Of a stretch of 64,000 nucleotides of DNA, positions 35,090-44,454 are shown in pieces. Every line of letters begins with the position of its first letter. Position 1 is the stretch's first letter. The translations under genes and the position numbers were made by a program. Under the pieces are notes generated by a model, which saw only the letters and a list, made by a program, of their open reading frames with translations, did not search any database and was not told the origin of the DNA. The stretch is taken from contig OZ251249.1 in NCBI GenBank assembly GCA_965240325.2, positions 992,001-1,056,000 on the forward strand, given 5' to 3'. Source of the DNA: Rebecca billardiae RCC1528 (Eukaryota; Haptophyta).

Positions 35090-36256
35090 TCAGCCGCCGC
35101 CCGGTCCCGGCCGCACGCGCCGCGCGGCGGCGGTGCGGTCGTCGGCGGGGCGCGTCGGCGGCGCGGACAGGGCGCAGCTGCGCGTGTGGGGCGCGCGCCG
35201 CGCCCACGCGCCCCACACGCGCCACAGCGTGGAGCAGCGCGCGCGCCAGAACTTGGCGTGCGCGCCCACCGTGTCCGCGCCGCGGCCGAGCACGCGCCGC
35301 CGCGCCGCGTCGCGCGGGTGCGCGGCGGCCCACGCCGGGTCGGTGTCGCGGTCGATCTCGGTGTTGCGCCGGCTCCAGCGCGGCTCGAGCCCCTGCACGC
35401 CCGTGAGCACCCGCTCGAGGCAGCCGTTCTCCGAGCGCGCGTGGAAGCGCGCGCCGCTCGAGCCGTTGGCGCAGCCGCGCCAGCCGCGCAGCAGCGGGCC
35501 GAGCGCCGACGCGTCGGGCGTCGCCACCCAGAAGCCCGCGTTGAAGCGGTGGCGCGCGTGCGCGGGCGGCGGCTCGGCCGTCGGCGGCGGCCCCACCGCG
35601 CAGAACCCCGCGCGGCACGCCTCGAACACGCCGTCCGGGCTGGCCACGAACAGATGGTCCGCGTCCACAAACGCAACCTTGCGGAACGCGCGCCCCATCT
35701 GCCACACGTGCGCCTTGGCGAAGTGGTAGTGCTCGGGCGCGGCGCCGAAGCCGGGGACGGCGCACAGCGCGACGCTGCGCGCCGCCGCCCACGCCGCCGC
35801 GGCGGCCAGCGCGCGCGCGTGCGTCGCGAACAGCGCGTCGTGCACGAGCAGCGTGACGCCGTGCCGCGCGCCCGCGCCCTGCAGCGTGGCGATCGCGTGC
35901 TTCGTCGCGTCGAGGTAGAGCGTGGGCGCCTCGGCGCAGCTCGGGTCGGTGCGCACGCGCAGGCCGGGCGCGTCGGCGCCCGCGCGCCGCTCGCGGCACA
36001 GCGCGGAGAGCAGGAAGACGTACTGGTACGGGTCCGGCTCGGGCGCGCGCGAGAAGCAGCGCGCGCGCGGCGCGGCGGGCGCGCACGCGCGCTCGGTGAT
36101 GGCGCCGAGCGGGCTGGCCGAGGCGTTGCAGAGCGGGCGGCCGTGCACGTCGCGGTGGAGCGCCGCCGGGCCCGCGCCGCGCACCCGCGCGCGCCGCGCG
36201 CCTAGGCACGCGAGCGCGGCGGCGAGCGCGAGCCGCCATCGTGCGCTCGCCGCCAT
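35090..36256 (-). CDS. GT8-like glycosyltransferase, probably secretory
   Basis: A single-exon ORF of 388 residues. The N-terminus (MAASARWRLALAAALACLGA) looks like a signal peptide or signal anchor. A DxD nucleotide-sugar/metal motif lies in VAFVDADHLFVASPDGVFE, preceded by YHFAKAHVWQMGRAFRKVAF and followed by HRFNAGFWVATPDASALGPLL. This order (lysine/arginine helix, DAD, FNAG) is that of family 8 transferases such as glycogenin and related Golgi enzymes. The usual C-terminal HxxGxxKPW motif is not evident, so it is a divergent member. The enzyme should use a UDP-sugar in the Golgi or ER lumen. The acceptor is unknown. A 45-bp element shared with the phosphatidylserine synthase gene begins 48 bp upstream of the ATG. 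Confidence 0.72.
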   Translation of the reverse strand: MAASARWRLALAAALACLGARRARVRGAGPAALHRDVHGRPLCNASASPLGAITERACAPAAPRARCFSRAPEPDPYQYVFLLSALCRERRAGADAPGLRVRTDPSCAEAPTLYLDATKHAIATLQGAGARHGVTLLVHDALFATHARALAAAAAWAAARSVALCAVPGFGAAPEHYHFAKAHVWQMGRAFRKVAFVDADHLFVASPDGVFEACRAGFCAVGPPPTAEPPPAHARHRFNAGFWVATPDASALGPLLRGWRGCANGSSGARFHARSENGCLERVLTGVQGLEPRWSRRNTEIDRDTDPAWAAAHPRDAARRRVLGRGADTVGAHAKFWRARCSTLWRVWGAWARRAPHTRSCALSAPPTRPADDRTAAARRVRPGPGGG

Positions 36257-37043
36257 CTGACCCGGCGTTCAACGTGGTCGTCAGGTGCGCGACGGCCTTG
36301 CTCTCGCCTGCCTGAGCTGCGTGCGTCTCTGATTCCGAGTCAACTGTACCTCGTCGGCTGTCCGCCATGGCGCCGACGACCAAGCGCCTGCTCACCGGGC
36401 GCCGTGACGACGGCCGTCGGCCTCACAGCCCTCCTCCTCGCCGCCGTCGCGCTCCGCGCCCGCGCCCTCGCCCTCGCCGTGCCCCAGCAATGGGCGACAG
36501 CCTGACTTGCTATGCGCTTGTTGAAAAAGTATGGCATGCGCTCGGCGACAGGCCTTGCACGCGCGCCAGGCGGGTTCAGCTGCATGCGCTCCCGCGCGCC
36601 CGCGGCCGCGGACTCTGCGCGTCGCCGGTCGAAGACGACGAACGCACGGCGGCCGGCACTCCGGCCGTGACATTTGTGCGGTGTACGACTGTACGGGCCG
36701 ATCCCGCTCGAAATCCCGTCATCCGCCGATCGAATTCGCCAGGCGGCGGGATGGGATTTGGTCGTCGTCGTCGTCGGCTCCGATCGAGATCTCGCTCAAT
36801 CTGCCTAACAGTCGGGGCTTAGAAGATGCGCGCATCTTTGGTGCCTGGTACCAGAAAGTTACCCGCTTCGTCGGCCGTCGCCAAAGTTCGTGCCCTTCTC
36901 AAATCTTGCCCCGGCCGCGCCAACGAATAACAAGTCGAGACGAGACGGCGGCTTGCCGGTGCTTTGCACACAGCTGCTCGCGGCGGCCGTGCTGCTGCTG
37001 GCTGCTTGGGTGGCCACGCCCGGCGGGGGGCGCAGCGCACGGC
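36257..37043. other. Divergent intergenic region
   Basis: 5' regions of the glycosyltransferase (-) and the WD40/channel gene (+). The frame of the channel gene stays open back to 36531, but the sequence there is compositionally unlike the protein and is treated as 5' UTR. It contains the 45-bp shared element at 36304-36348. Confidence 0.4.
36304..36348 (-). promoter_or_regulatory. 45-bp element shared with the pssA-like gene upstream region, copy 1
   Basis: Matches 52036-52080 at 39 of 45 positions, with the core CTGCCTGAGCTG and GTGCGTCTCT. Both copies lie upstream of minus-strand genes, here 48 bp from the ATG. It could be a shared promoter or 5' UTR element, or a short dispersed repeat. 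Confidence 0.4.
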
Positions 37044-40000
37044 ATGCGCAGCAGCGTCTCGGGCTCCGCGGCGGGCGGCTCGCGCGCACGCGCGGGTTCC
37101 GCCTCGGACGCGCGCCGCCCGATGGTGGCCTACCCGTCCTACACGCCGAGCGACCGCCGGCCGGCGGAGCTGCAGCCGCCCTCGCGGCGCATGCCGTCGC
37201 ACGACTACATGATGCGCTACTTCCGAGGAGGGTCGGCGCGCGCGGGGGAGGACGACGGGAGCGAGGACGAGGACGGGGACGACGATGACGACGACTACGA
37301 CAGCGGCGAGGAGGGCGGAGAGGAGTCCGACCCGAGCTCCGACGACGCGCCGCCCGCCGGCACGCCGCGCCGCGTCCGCTCGCCGCCGTTCGGCACGCGC
37401 GCCGGCACGCGCGCCGGCACGCGGCGCGCCTCGCGGAAGGAGGAGGACGCGGCGGAGGAGGAGGAGCGGCACCGGCTGCGCGCCAACCACCGCGAGCCCG
37501 AGCCGCGCGGCCGCGTGGCGAGTGGCGCGGGCAGCGCGCGCACAGCCAGCACCCGCACCTCTGGCGGCAGCGGCGGCGCCGGCGCGTCGCCGCCGCTCGC
37601 GGACCGGCGGGTGAGCCCGCAGATCAACGTGTCCGCGCCCACGCCCGAGCTGACCTCGAGGCTCGGCCGGCAGCGCGCCACCGCCGCGGGCGCCGCGCCG
37701 CCGCCGGGCGCGCTCGGCGCGCGGCGCGGCTCTCCGCTGTGGCCGGGCGCGCCGGGGCCCAGCTCAGCGCCCACCCAGCCAGGGCGCACCCAGCCCAACC
37801 AGACCGGCGGCGGCGGCGGCGGCGGCGGCGGCGCGAGGCTGAACGGCGCGCCGCCGCGCATGTGCATGCCCGCGCTCACCGTCTCGACGGAGGACCAGCT
37901 CTCGCCGCTGCCCACGCCGCCGCGCGCGGGCAGCGGGCACTCGGCCGGCTCCTCAGGCGGCGCGGGCAGCGGGCGCGCCTCGCCCGCGTGCGGCCCCAGC
38001 AGTGGGCGCGGCTCGCCGCCGCAGGCGCTGATGGGCGTGCCGATGCCGACGGGCTCGCGCAACCGCGCGCACTCGGTGGTCGCGCCGCTCGCCTCGCCCC
38101 TGCCGCCGCCGGGCTGCTCGCGCAGCCCCGCCGCGGGCAGCAGCGGCGCGGGCGGCTCCTCCTCCGCCAACTCGTCGCGCCGCGGCTCGGTGCTGCCGGG
38201 CGCGGTGGCGCGCGCCGTCTCGCCCGGCGGCGGCTCGTTCAAGGGCGGCGCGCCGCACGCCGAGCGCGCGCGGCCGGCGGCGGGGCACCCGTCGTCGGGC
38301 GAGGTGGACGTGGGCGCGATGTACCGCCGCTCGCTCCTCTCGCACGAGGAGTCGTGCGCCGCGCGCCGCGCGCAGTCGGCGCGGCTGGCGCTGCCGCGCG
38401 AGTACGAGCGCTCGGCCAACGTGAACGCGATCGCGCTCTCGGCCGACGGCTCGCGGCTGGTGGCGGGCGGCGCGGACCGGTGCTGCGCGGTGTACGACGC
38501 GCTGAGCGGCAAGCTGCTGCTCGAGCTGGCGCGCGACGAGGCCGTCGACGCGGTCGACCTCGCCGCCGACGCGTCGCTGCTCGTGCTCGGCGGGCGCGAC
38601 CGGCGCGCCGCCGTGTACGCGCTCGCCGACGGCGGCGCGCGCGGCTCGTCGCTGCTGTGCGAGGTCGAGCGCGAGGGGCTGGTGTGGGCGGTGGCGCTCG
38701 CGCCGGACACGTCGACGTTCGCGGTGGGCGGGCGGGACCACGCGGCGGCGGTGTACGACGCGCGCTCGGGCGCGCTCCTCTTCGAGGCGCGGCGCGGCAA
38801 CATGGTGACCTCGGTCGCCTACTCGCCCGACGGCGCGCGGCTCGCGGTGGGCGGGTACGACAAGTGCGTGTGCGTGGTCGACGCGCTGAGCGGCAACCAC
38901 GTCTTCACGATCGCGCGCGCCGAGACGGTGATGAACGTGGCGTTCCACCCGGACGGGCTGACGCTCGCCGCGGTGGGGCGCGACCACAAGGTGGCCATCA
39001 TGGACGCGATCACGGGCGCGCACCTCTTCCAGATGGAGCGCAAGGGCACGGTGTACGGCCTCGCGTACAGCGCGGACGGCACCTCGCTCGCGGTCGGCGG
39101 GCGCGCGGCGATCGCGGCCGTGTTCGACGCGCAGACGGGCGAGCTGCTGGGCGAGATGGCGCGGCCGTCGGTGATCGCGTCGATGGCGTTCTCGGCGGAC
39201 GGCTCGCGCCTCGCCGTCGCGGGCCACGGGCGCAAGTTTGCGGTGCTCGACACCACCACCACCGGCCGGCTCTCCGAGGTCGATCAGGCGGGGCGCACGT
39301 GGTCGGTCGCCGCCACCGCGGACGTGTCGAGGCTCGCGGTGGGCGGCGTCGACCGCAAGGCGGAGGTGTACGACGTGGCGTCGGGCGAGGTGCTCTTCGA
39401 GCTGCGCCGCGCGGACGTGGTCACCGCCATCGCCTTCTCCGACGACGCGTCGCAGCTCGCCGTCGCCGGGCACGACAACTGCGTCGCCGTCTACTCGGCG
39501 CGCACCGGGCTGCTCGAGTTCGAGGCGGTGCGCGGGGGGCACGTCTGGGCGGTGGCGTTTGCGCGCGACGGCGGGCGGCTCGCGGCGGGCGGCGTGGACA
39601 ACCGCGCGGCGGTGCTCGACGCGTCGTCGGGCGAGCTGCTGCTCGAGATCGAGCGGCCGGACGCGGTGCGCGCGCTCGCGTGGTCCGCGGACGGCGCGCA
39701 CCTCGCGCTCGGCGGCTTCGACAAGACGGCCTCGGTGTACGACGCGGCGTCGGGGCTGCCGCTGTTCGAGGTGCGGCGCGGCGACGTGGTGCTCTCCGTC
39801 TGCTTCGCGGCGCACGGCGGCGCGCTCGCGATCGGCGGGGACGACCACTCGGCGGCGGTGCTGGCGATGCCCACCGGGCGCGTGCTGTACGAGGTGCGCC
39901 GCGCCGAGGCGCTCCGCTCCGTCGCCTTCTCGCACGACGGCGCCAAGCTCGCGATCGGCGGCGAGGACAAGACGTGCGCGGTCGTGGACGCGCGCACGGG

Positions 40001-42953
40001 CGCGCCGCGCTACGCGGTCACGCGCGCCGAGACGGTGATCGCCGTCGTCTTCTCGGCGGACGACACGCGGCTGGTGCTCGGGCTGCGCGAGAAGGAGATC
40101 CAGGCGGCCGTGCTGAACGCGGCCACGGGCGAGCTGCTGTTTGAGGTCTCAAGGCTGCCGTGGGTCGTCGACCTCGCGTTCGCGACGCCGGGCGCGCCGC
40201 GGCCGCTCGCGCGCCGGCGCGAGCAGATGGGGCCCGTGTTCGACGCGGCGTCGGGCGGGCTGCTGCTCGAGGCGGTGCGGCGCACGGACGACGAGGTGCT
40301 GATGGCCGCCTTCTCCGCCGACGGCGCGTGCCTCGCCGTGCACGAGACGCACACCAAGGCGCGCAAGCCCGGCTCGGGCGCGGCGCTGCTCGCGCGCTCG
40401 GTCGGGCCGGCGGGCTCGCGCCGGCTCGACCTGACGCGGCAGGCGTCGCGGCAGGACCTGTGGCGCCACGTGTCGCGGATGATGCTCGGGCCGCAGCCGG
40501 GCGGCGCGGCCGCGGCGTCGGCGCTCGCGGCGGACACCAACCCGCGCAACGTGCACGCCGTCTCCTTCCACCTCGCGCGCATGGCCGGCACGGTCGACGC
40601 CGCGTCGATGCACACGCTCGCGGAGTCGCTCGTCGTGCGCGGCTGGCACGCGCTGCTCGAGCGCATCGTCGGGCACGACCCGCAGTCCTCGTGGCTCGCG
40701 GTGGACGAGGGCGCGTTCGAGCTCGCGCTCCGCCTCTTCGACACGCGCGCGCTCGCGCTGCTCTTTGACGCGGCGCTGCACCCCAACGCGCCGCGCCGCG
40801 TGCAGACGCGGCTCGCCGCCTCGCGCGCGCTGCTCGCGCTGCTGCGCACGGGCGGGCACGGCTCGCTCGCCGGCCGCGTGATCGCGTGCTGCGGCTGGCA
40901 GCGCGTGGGCGAGACGCTGCGCGCGAACGGGCAGACGTCCGACGTGCTCCGCCGCCCGCTCGGCCGCATGTCCAACTCGGCCTCGCCCTTTGTCGTGTGG
41001 AGGCCCAACGTCGCGTCGCTGCCCGACGGCGCGCCCGCGGTCGCGCAGCTGATCCCGCTGCCGTGCCTCGGCTGCGCGCCGATGCTGCGCGCGCTGCTGC
41101 TGCACGGCGCGGGCGAGGACGGGCTGTGGGGCTGCGAGGCGCTCGGCTCGGTGCTCGACGCGCTGTGGTCGCAGCACTTCATGAAGTTCCACTGGCTCAC
41201 GTGCGCGCTGCTCTGCGTCGAGGTCGGCTGCTTCTGCGGCCTCTGCCTCGCGTACGCGCACGCGGCGCAGATGGCGTCGGAGGAGGACGCGCACACGATC
41301 GCGCCCGCGGCCGCGCTCGCCGCCGCGGCGCACGGCGGGCTGGAGGCGTGGCTCTTCGGCCTCGCGCTCTTCTTCTCGGCGATCGAGGTGCGCCAGCTCA
41401 CGCGCTCGCGCCGCTGGGGCCGCGCGCCGCGCAACGCCGACCTCGCCGCCGCGTCCGAGTTTGCGCCCGCGCTCGCGGCGATCGGCGCGCGCCACTCGCG
41501 CGCGCTGGCGGGCGCCGCGCGGCTCGGCTCGCGGCTCGTCTCGTGGGACGTGCTCGACTGGCTGGCGCAGCTCTCGGTGCTCTTCTCGCTCGGCTGCGCG
41601 CGCGCGCTCCCCGCCGACTCGGCCGTGATCGTGCACGCCATGACCGCCACCGCGCTCTGCCTGCTCGGCAAGACGGTGAACGCGGCGCGCGGCTTCCGCG
41701 TGCTCGCGCACCCGGTCGAGATCCTGCTGCAGTCGACGGTCGACATGCTGCCGCTGCTCTTCATCTGCCTGGCGCTCGTCTTCTTCTTCGCGCTGGGCAT
41801 GCTGCTCCAGTTCTCGCCCGCGCGGCGCTCGGGCGAGCCGATGGCCGAGACCGCCGCGCAGCTCTCCGACCCGCACTGGTTCCTGCTCGGAGCGTTTGAC
41901 GTCTCGATGCTGGGCGAGTGGGGGCCGGACGAGCTGAGCGCGTTTGGGCAGGCGGCGAGCGCGCCCGTCACGGCGCTGCTCTTCGTGCTGCTCGTGGTCA
42001 TCGTGACGATCATCGCGCTGAACACGCTGATCGCGCTGCTCGCCGACACGTTCGAGCGCGTGCAGGACCGCTCGCGCGCCACGCGCACGCGCCAGCTCTC
42101 CGGCATGATCGTCGAGTGGAACGACATCCTGCCCGCGGCGATGGTGGCGGCGATCGAGGAGGCGAGCGTGTGGACGCACCGGCTGATGCCCGAGTCGATG
42201 CTGGCGGAGGACGGGCTCGGCGCGTCGGCGGAGGGGTGGCAGGGGCGCACCGCGCGGCTGGTCGGCGCGCTGCGCACCTCGCTCGAGCACGAGCTGCAGC
42301 ACATGCGCGCCGGCCTCGAGGCCTCGCACGAGCAGACGCTCAAGGCGGAGCTCGAGCGCTCGCGCAAGGCGATGGCGGCCGAGCTCGAGCGCGCGCTGGA
42401 CAAGCACGCCGCGCGCCGCGAGAAGGGCGGCGGCGGCGGCGGCTCGCCCACGGCGGGCGCGCGCGACCCGGAGCGCTCGGCCGCGCCCACGCCGCACGCC
42501 GCGCACGCGCGCTCGCGCGCCTCCGCCAGCCCGCGCGCCGGCCGCAGCCGCAAGGCCTCGCGCGCCGGCAGCCGCGCGCCCTCGGGCCGCGGCTCGCCCA
42601 ACCGCGCGGGCTCGCCGCCGCACACGCCGAGGCGCGCGTCCGTGCACGCCGTCAGCACGGCCGCCGCGCTGCCGCCGCCCGTGCTCGGCGCGGCGGGCGC
42701 GGCGCCGCCGGGCGGCGCCGCCGCCGGCGCGCCGCCCCGCCGCGCGACGCTCGAGATGCCCGTCGTCGACTCGAAGGGGCGCGTGCTGCCGAGCGGCGCG
42801 GCGGCGGCGGGCGCGGGGGCGGCGGCGGCGGCCGCGCCGCCGCCGCCGCCCGCGCCCGTCGGCGGGCTGATGCTGACGAGCCAGCAGCACGGCCCGGCGC
42901 AGCCGCAGCAGCCGCGGCTGCCGCACTCGCAGCGGGAGAGCGCGGGCGCCTGA
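37044..42953 (+). CDS. WD40-repeat / TRP-like cation channel fusion, 1969 aa
   Basis: An intron-free ORF. Residues 1-455 are low-complexity with an acidic stretch. Residues about 458-1100 contain 15-16 beta-propeller repeats about 41 residues apart, with the pattern 'V..VAFSxDGxxLAVGGxDxxAAVYDAxSGELLFE', enough for two seven-blade propellers. A helical linker follows (residues about 1140-1340). Six hydrophobic segments start near residue 1380 (FHWLTCALLCVEVGCFCGL) and include a pore-loop candidate, HWFLLGAFDVSMLGEW, between the fifth and sixth helices. The sixth helix ends in TIIALNTLIALLADTFERVQ, the S6 signature of TRP and polycystin-like channels. A coiled coil (ELQHMRAGLEASHEQTLKAE) and a Ser/Pro tail finish the protein. 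It is probably a tetrameric cation channel in a membrane. Animal TRPs carry ankyrin repeats, so WD40 repeats here are notable. The start was chosen at ATG 37044, where composition changes. Confidence 0.85.
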   Translation: MRSSVSGSAAGGSRARAGSASDARRPMVAYPSYTPSDRRPAELQPPSRRMPSHDYMMRYFRGGSARAGEDDGSEDEDGDDDDDDYDSGEEGGEESDPSSDDAPPAGTPRRVRSPPFGTRAGTRAGTRRASRKEEDAAEEEERHRLRANHREPEPRGRVASGAGSARTASTRTSGGSGGAGASPPLADRRVSPQINVSAPTPELTSRLGRQRATAAGAAPPPGALGARRGSPLWPGAPGPSSAPTQPGRTQPNQTGGGGGGGGGARLNGAPPRMCMPALTVSTEDQLSPLPTPPRAGSGHSAGSSGGAGSGRASPACGPSSGRGSPPQALMGVPMPTGSRNRAHSVVAPLASPLPPPGCSRSPAAGSSGAGGSSSANSSRRGSVLPGAVARAVSPGGGSFKGGAPHAERARPAAGHPSSGEVDVGAMYRRSLLSHEESCAARRAQSARLALPREYERSANVNAIALSADGSRLVAGGADRCCAVYDALSGKLLLELARDEAVDAVDLAADASLLVLGGRDRRAAVYALADGGARGSSLLCEVEREGLVWAVALAPDTSTFAVGGRDHAAAVYDARSGALLFEARRGNMVTSVAYSPDGARLAVGGYDKCVCVVDALSGNHVFTIARAETVMNVAFHPDGLTLAAVGRDHKVAIMDAITGAHLFQMERKGTVYGLAYSADGTSLAVGGRAAIAAVFDAQTGELLGEMARPSVIASMAFSADGSRLAVAGHGRKFAVLDTTTTGRLSEVDQAGRTWSVAATADVSRLAVGGVDRKAEVYDVASGEVLFELRRADVVTAIAFSDDASQLAVAGHDNCVAVYSARTGLLEFEAVRGGHVWAVAFARDGGRLAAGGVDNRAAVLDASSGELLLEIERPDAVRALAWSADGAHLALGGFDKTASVYDAASGLPLFEVRRGDVVLSVCFAAHGGALAIGGDDHSAAVLAMPTGRVLYEVRRAEALRSVAFSHDGAKLAIGGEDKTCAVVDARTGAPRYAVTRAETVIAVVFSADDTRLVLGLREKEIQAAVLNAATGELLFEVSRLPWVVDLAFATPGAPRPLARRREQMGPVFDAASGGLLLEAVRRTDDEVLMAAFSADGACLAVHETHTKARKPGSGAALLARSVGPAGSRRLDLTRQASRQDLWRHVSRMMLGPQPGGAAAASALAADTNPRNVHAVSFHLARMAGTVDAASMHTLAESLVVRGWHALLERIVGHDPQSSWLAVDEGAFELALRLFDTRALALLFDAALHPNAPRRVQTRLAASRALLALLRTGGHGSLAGRVIACCGWQRVGETLRANGQTSDVLRRPLGRMSNSASPFVVWRPNVASLPDGAPAVAQLIPLPCLGCAPMLRALLLHGAGEDGLWGCEALGSVLDALWSQHFMKFHWLTCALLCVEVGCFCGLCLAYAHAAQMASEEDAHTIAPAAALAAAAHGGLEAWLFGLALFFSAIEVRQLTRSRRWGRAPRNADLAAASEFAPALAAIGARHSRALAGAARLGSRLVSWDVLDWLAQLSVLFSLGCARALPADSAVIVHAMTATALCLLGKTVNAARGFRVLAHPVEILLQSTVDMLPLLFICLALVFFFALGMLLQFSPARRSGEPMAETAAQLSDPHWFLLGAFDVSMLGEWGPDELSAFGQAASAPVTALLFVLLVVIVTIIALNTLIALLADTFERVQDRSRATRTRQLSGMIVEWNDILPAAMVAAIEEASVWTHRLMPESMLAEDGLGASAEGWQGRTARLVGALRTSLEHELQHMRAGLEASHEQTLKAELERSRKAMAAELERALDKHAARREKGGGGGGSPTAGARDPERSAAPTPHAAHARSRASASPRAGRSRKASRAGSRAPSGRGSPNRAGSPPHTPRRASVHAVSTAAALPPPVLGAAGAAPPGGAAAGAPPRRATLEMPVVDSKGRVLPSGAAAAGAGAAAAAAPPPPPAPVGGLMLTSQQHGPAQPQQPRLPHSQRESAGA

Positions 42954-43315
42954 TGGCGCGCGGGGCGGCGGGCGGCGCACGAGCGGCCGTCCGCGCGGAT
43001 GGTGCCGAGCGGCCGCTGCTGCTGCTGCGCGCTGCTGCGTGCTTTCTGTCGTCATCACAGGCACAGCGCGACGCTCCGCGCGCTGCGCCCGCGCCGGACG
43101 CGCCGCGCGGTCTGGGCCCGGACCGCTAAGCTCGGCACTCAGTACTCACTCAGCAGCGGCCGCCCGTCCAGGGTCGGTCCGCCTGCCCGGGGACGGAGCC
43201 CGCCGGCCGCGCCAGCACGTCTGAGGCCGCCGCGCACGTCGTCGCCTCACATCGTCCGTCGGCTGACTGATGGCGCGGCATCTATGACTCGTTCGATGAT
43301 AAACTCTCTCTCCAG

Positions 43316-43334
43316 TCTCTCTCTCTCTCTCTCT
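43316..43334. repeat. (CT)n microsatellite
   Basis: Uninterrupted CT dinucleotides beyond the channel gene. Confidence 0.9.
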
Positions 43335-43391
43335 AAATACCTGCGCTCGTCGAACTATATCAGATATGCACGAAAGCGGCGGTTTACTACT

Positions 43392-44308
43392 GGCCTGTTT
43401 TATTTCTACCAGATTTCCATTTACTTATTACTATGTCACGGCGACAAACCGTTGCTCGCCAGTGGGAATCGGTGTCACGCCCCGTTGGGTGTACCTCTCA
43501 CCGCCGATGGCGGCCCCCACGTGCGCGAGGAACGCGATTCCTGCACTCCTCGGTGACCGGTGAGTGCAGGAATCCAGTTGCGGCTCTCGTCCGCCTCGTC
43601 ATTGTCGCACACGAGGTACACCCAACACCATGGGTCGGATCGTAGAACTCTCCGCGCGCTCGCGCCCGCGCGGCGAGGCACTGGCAGGCTTGTTCTCATC
43701 ATCTTGTCCAAGACTGCAGCCTGCTAGATGCGCGAGGACGCGTGTGCACGCCTTTCCGCGCGTCATGGGTGCGCGTGGCACGCACCTTGTCGTCATCTAC
43801 GCCGAGGAGGCTTAAGCAACCGGCCCACCAACCTGCCGTGACCACGTTCAAATGCAGGCGGCAAGCTGCATGCGAGCGCACGCAACGGAAACATCTCACG
43901 CTCGACAAGGAAGTGGTGGCGGACCGAGAAGAGCTGGAATCATTTGCAGTCCATCTGTTGTTCAACGATCCTGGTTCACCAGCTGACACGGGCGCGACGC
44001 AGCCAAGGCAGAGTGCTTGCAGCTTGCAGCGCGCCCGCAACTACTCGGCGGTCTGCCGCCGCGGCGCGGCGATCCGGTCACACTGCCGTGCGCTGCGAGT
44101 GACCTCTGTGTCATGGCGAAGCAAGCAGCATGTCTTGGCAACACCTTTCGCTACAGCTCAGCGCCCAAGTACGACCATGCGCCAACGACGTGCCATCACT
44201 ACTCCGCAATCGCGCCGGCACCCACCACCAGCGGGCAAGCCGCAAGCCGCCATTTTACCGCGTTTTGGCGAATGTCGCCGTTGGGCTCTCGTAGAAATAA
44301 AACAGGCC
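43392..44308. repeat. 18-bp inverted pair enclosing 0.9 kb
   Basis: GGCCTGTTTTATTTCTAC at 43392-43409 is exactly reversed at 44291-44308. The flanks show only weak further similarity and I see no clear target duplication. This may be an old inverted-repeat element; no transposase is visible. Confidence 0.45.
43484..43626. repeat. Foldback structure with two paired stems
   Basis: Outer stem: 43484-43497 pairs with 43613-43626 (14 bp). Inner stem: 43536-43548 pairs with 43562-43574 (13 bp) around a 13-nt loop. The sequence between the stems pairs poorly. It could be a small MITE or a hairpin transcript. Confidence 0.6.
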
Positions 44309-44373
44309 TACTACCGATTTTACCCGCATCATCGCGCATGTACAATCATCATCACAGTAGTCGTAGTCTGAAC

Positions 44374-44406
44374 CAAGGAGTCTTTAAAAACCCACAAGAC
44401 TCCTTG
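44374..44406. mobile_element. 33-bp relic of the TIR element family, with 7-bp target duplication
   Basis: CAAGGAGTCTT and AAGACTCCTTG form an 11-bp inverted pair around an 11-nt centre. The first 21 bases match the terminus of the element at 53488-54851. It is flanked by TCTGAAC on both sides (44367-44373 and 44407-44413), a 7-bp duplication like the ACCCAAC duplication of the large copy. It lies 49 bp before the oxygenase ATG. Confidence 0.75.
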
Positions 44407-44454
44407 TCTGAACACCGGTCCGACGGTTCGACAGCGCGCGTCGATCGACGGACG

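Larger units (their letters stand above)
42954..44454. other. Intergenic region with repeats and inverted sequences
   Basis: 3' of the channel gene and 5' of the oxygenase gene. It contains a (CT)n run (43316-43334), an 18-bp inverted pair (43392-43409 and 44291-44308) enclosing about 0.9 kb, a foldback at 43484-43626 and a 33-bp TIR relic at 44374-44406. No coding sequence is recognised. Confidence 0.5.

Noticed and set aside
36531-37043. N-terminal extension of the channel ORF
   Set aside because: The frame is open, but the sequence lacks the composition of the protein and the glycosyltransferase promoter region is adjacent. ATG 37044 is preferred.
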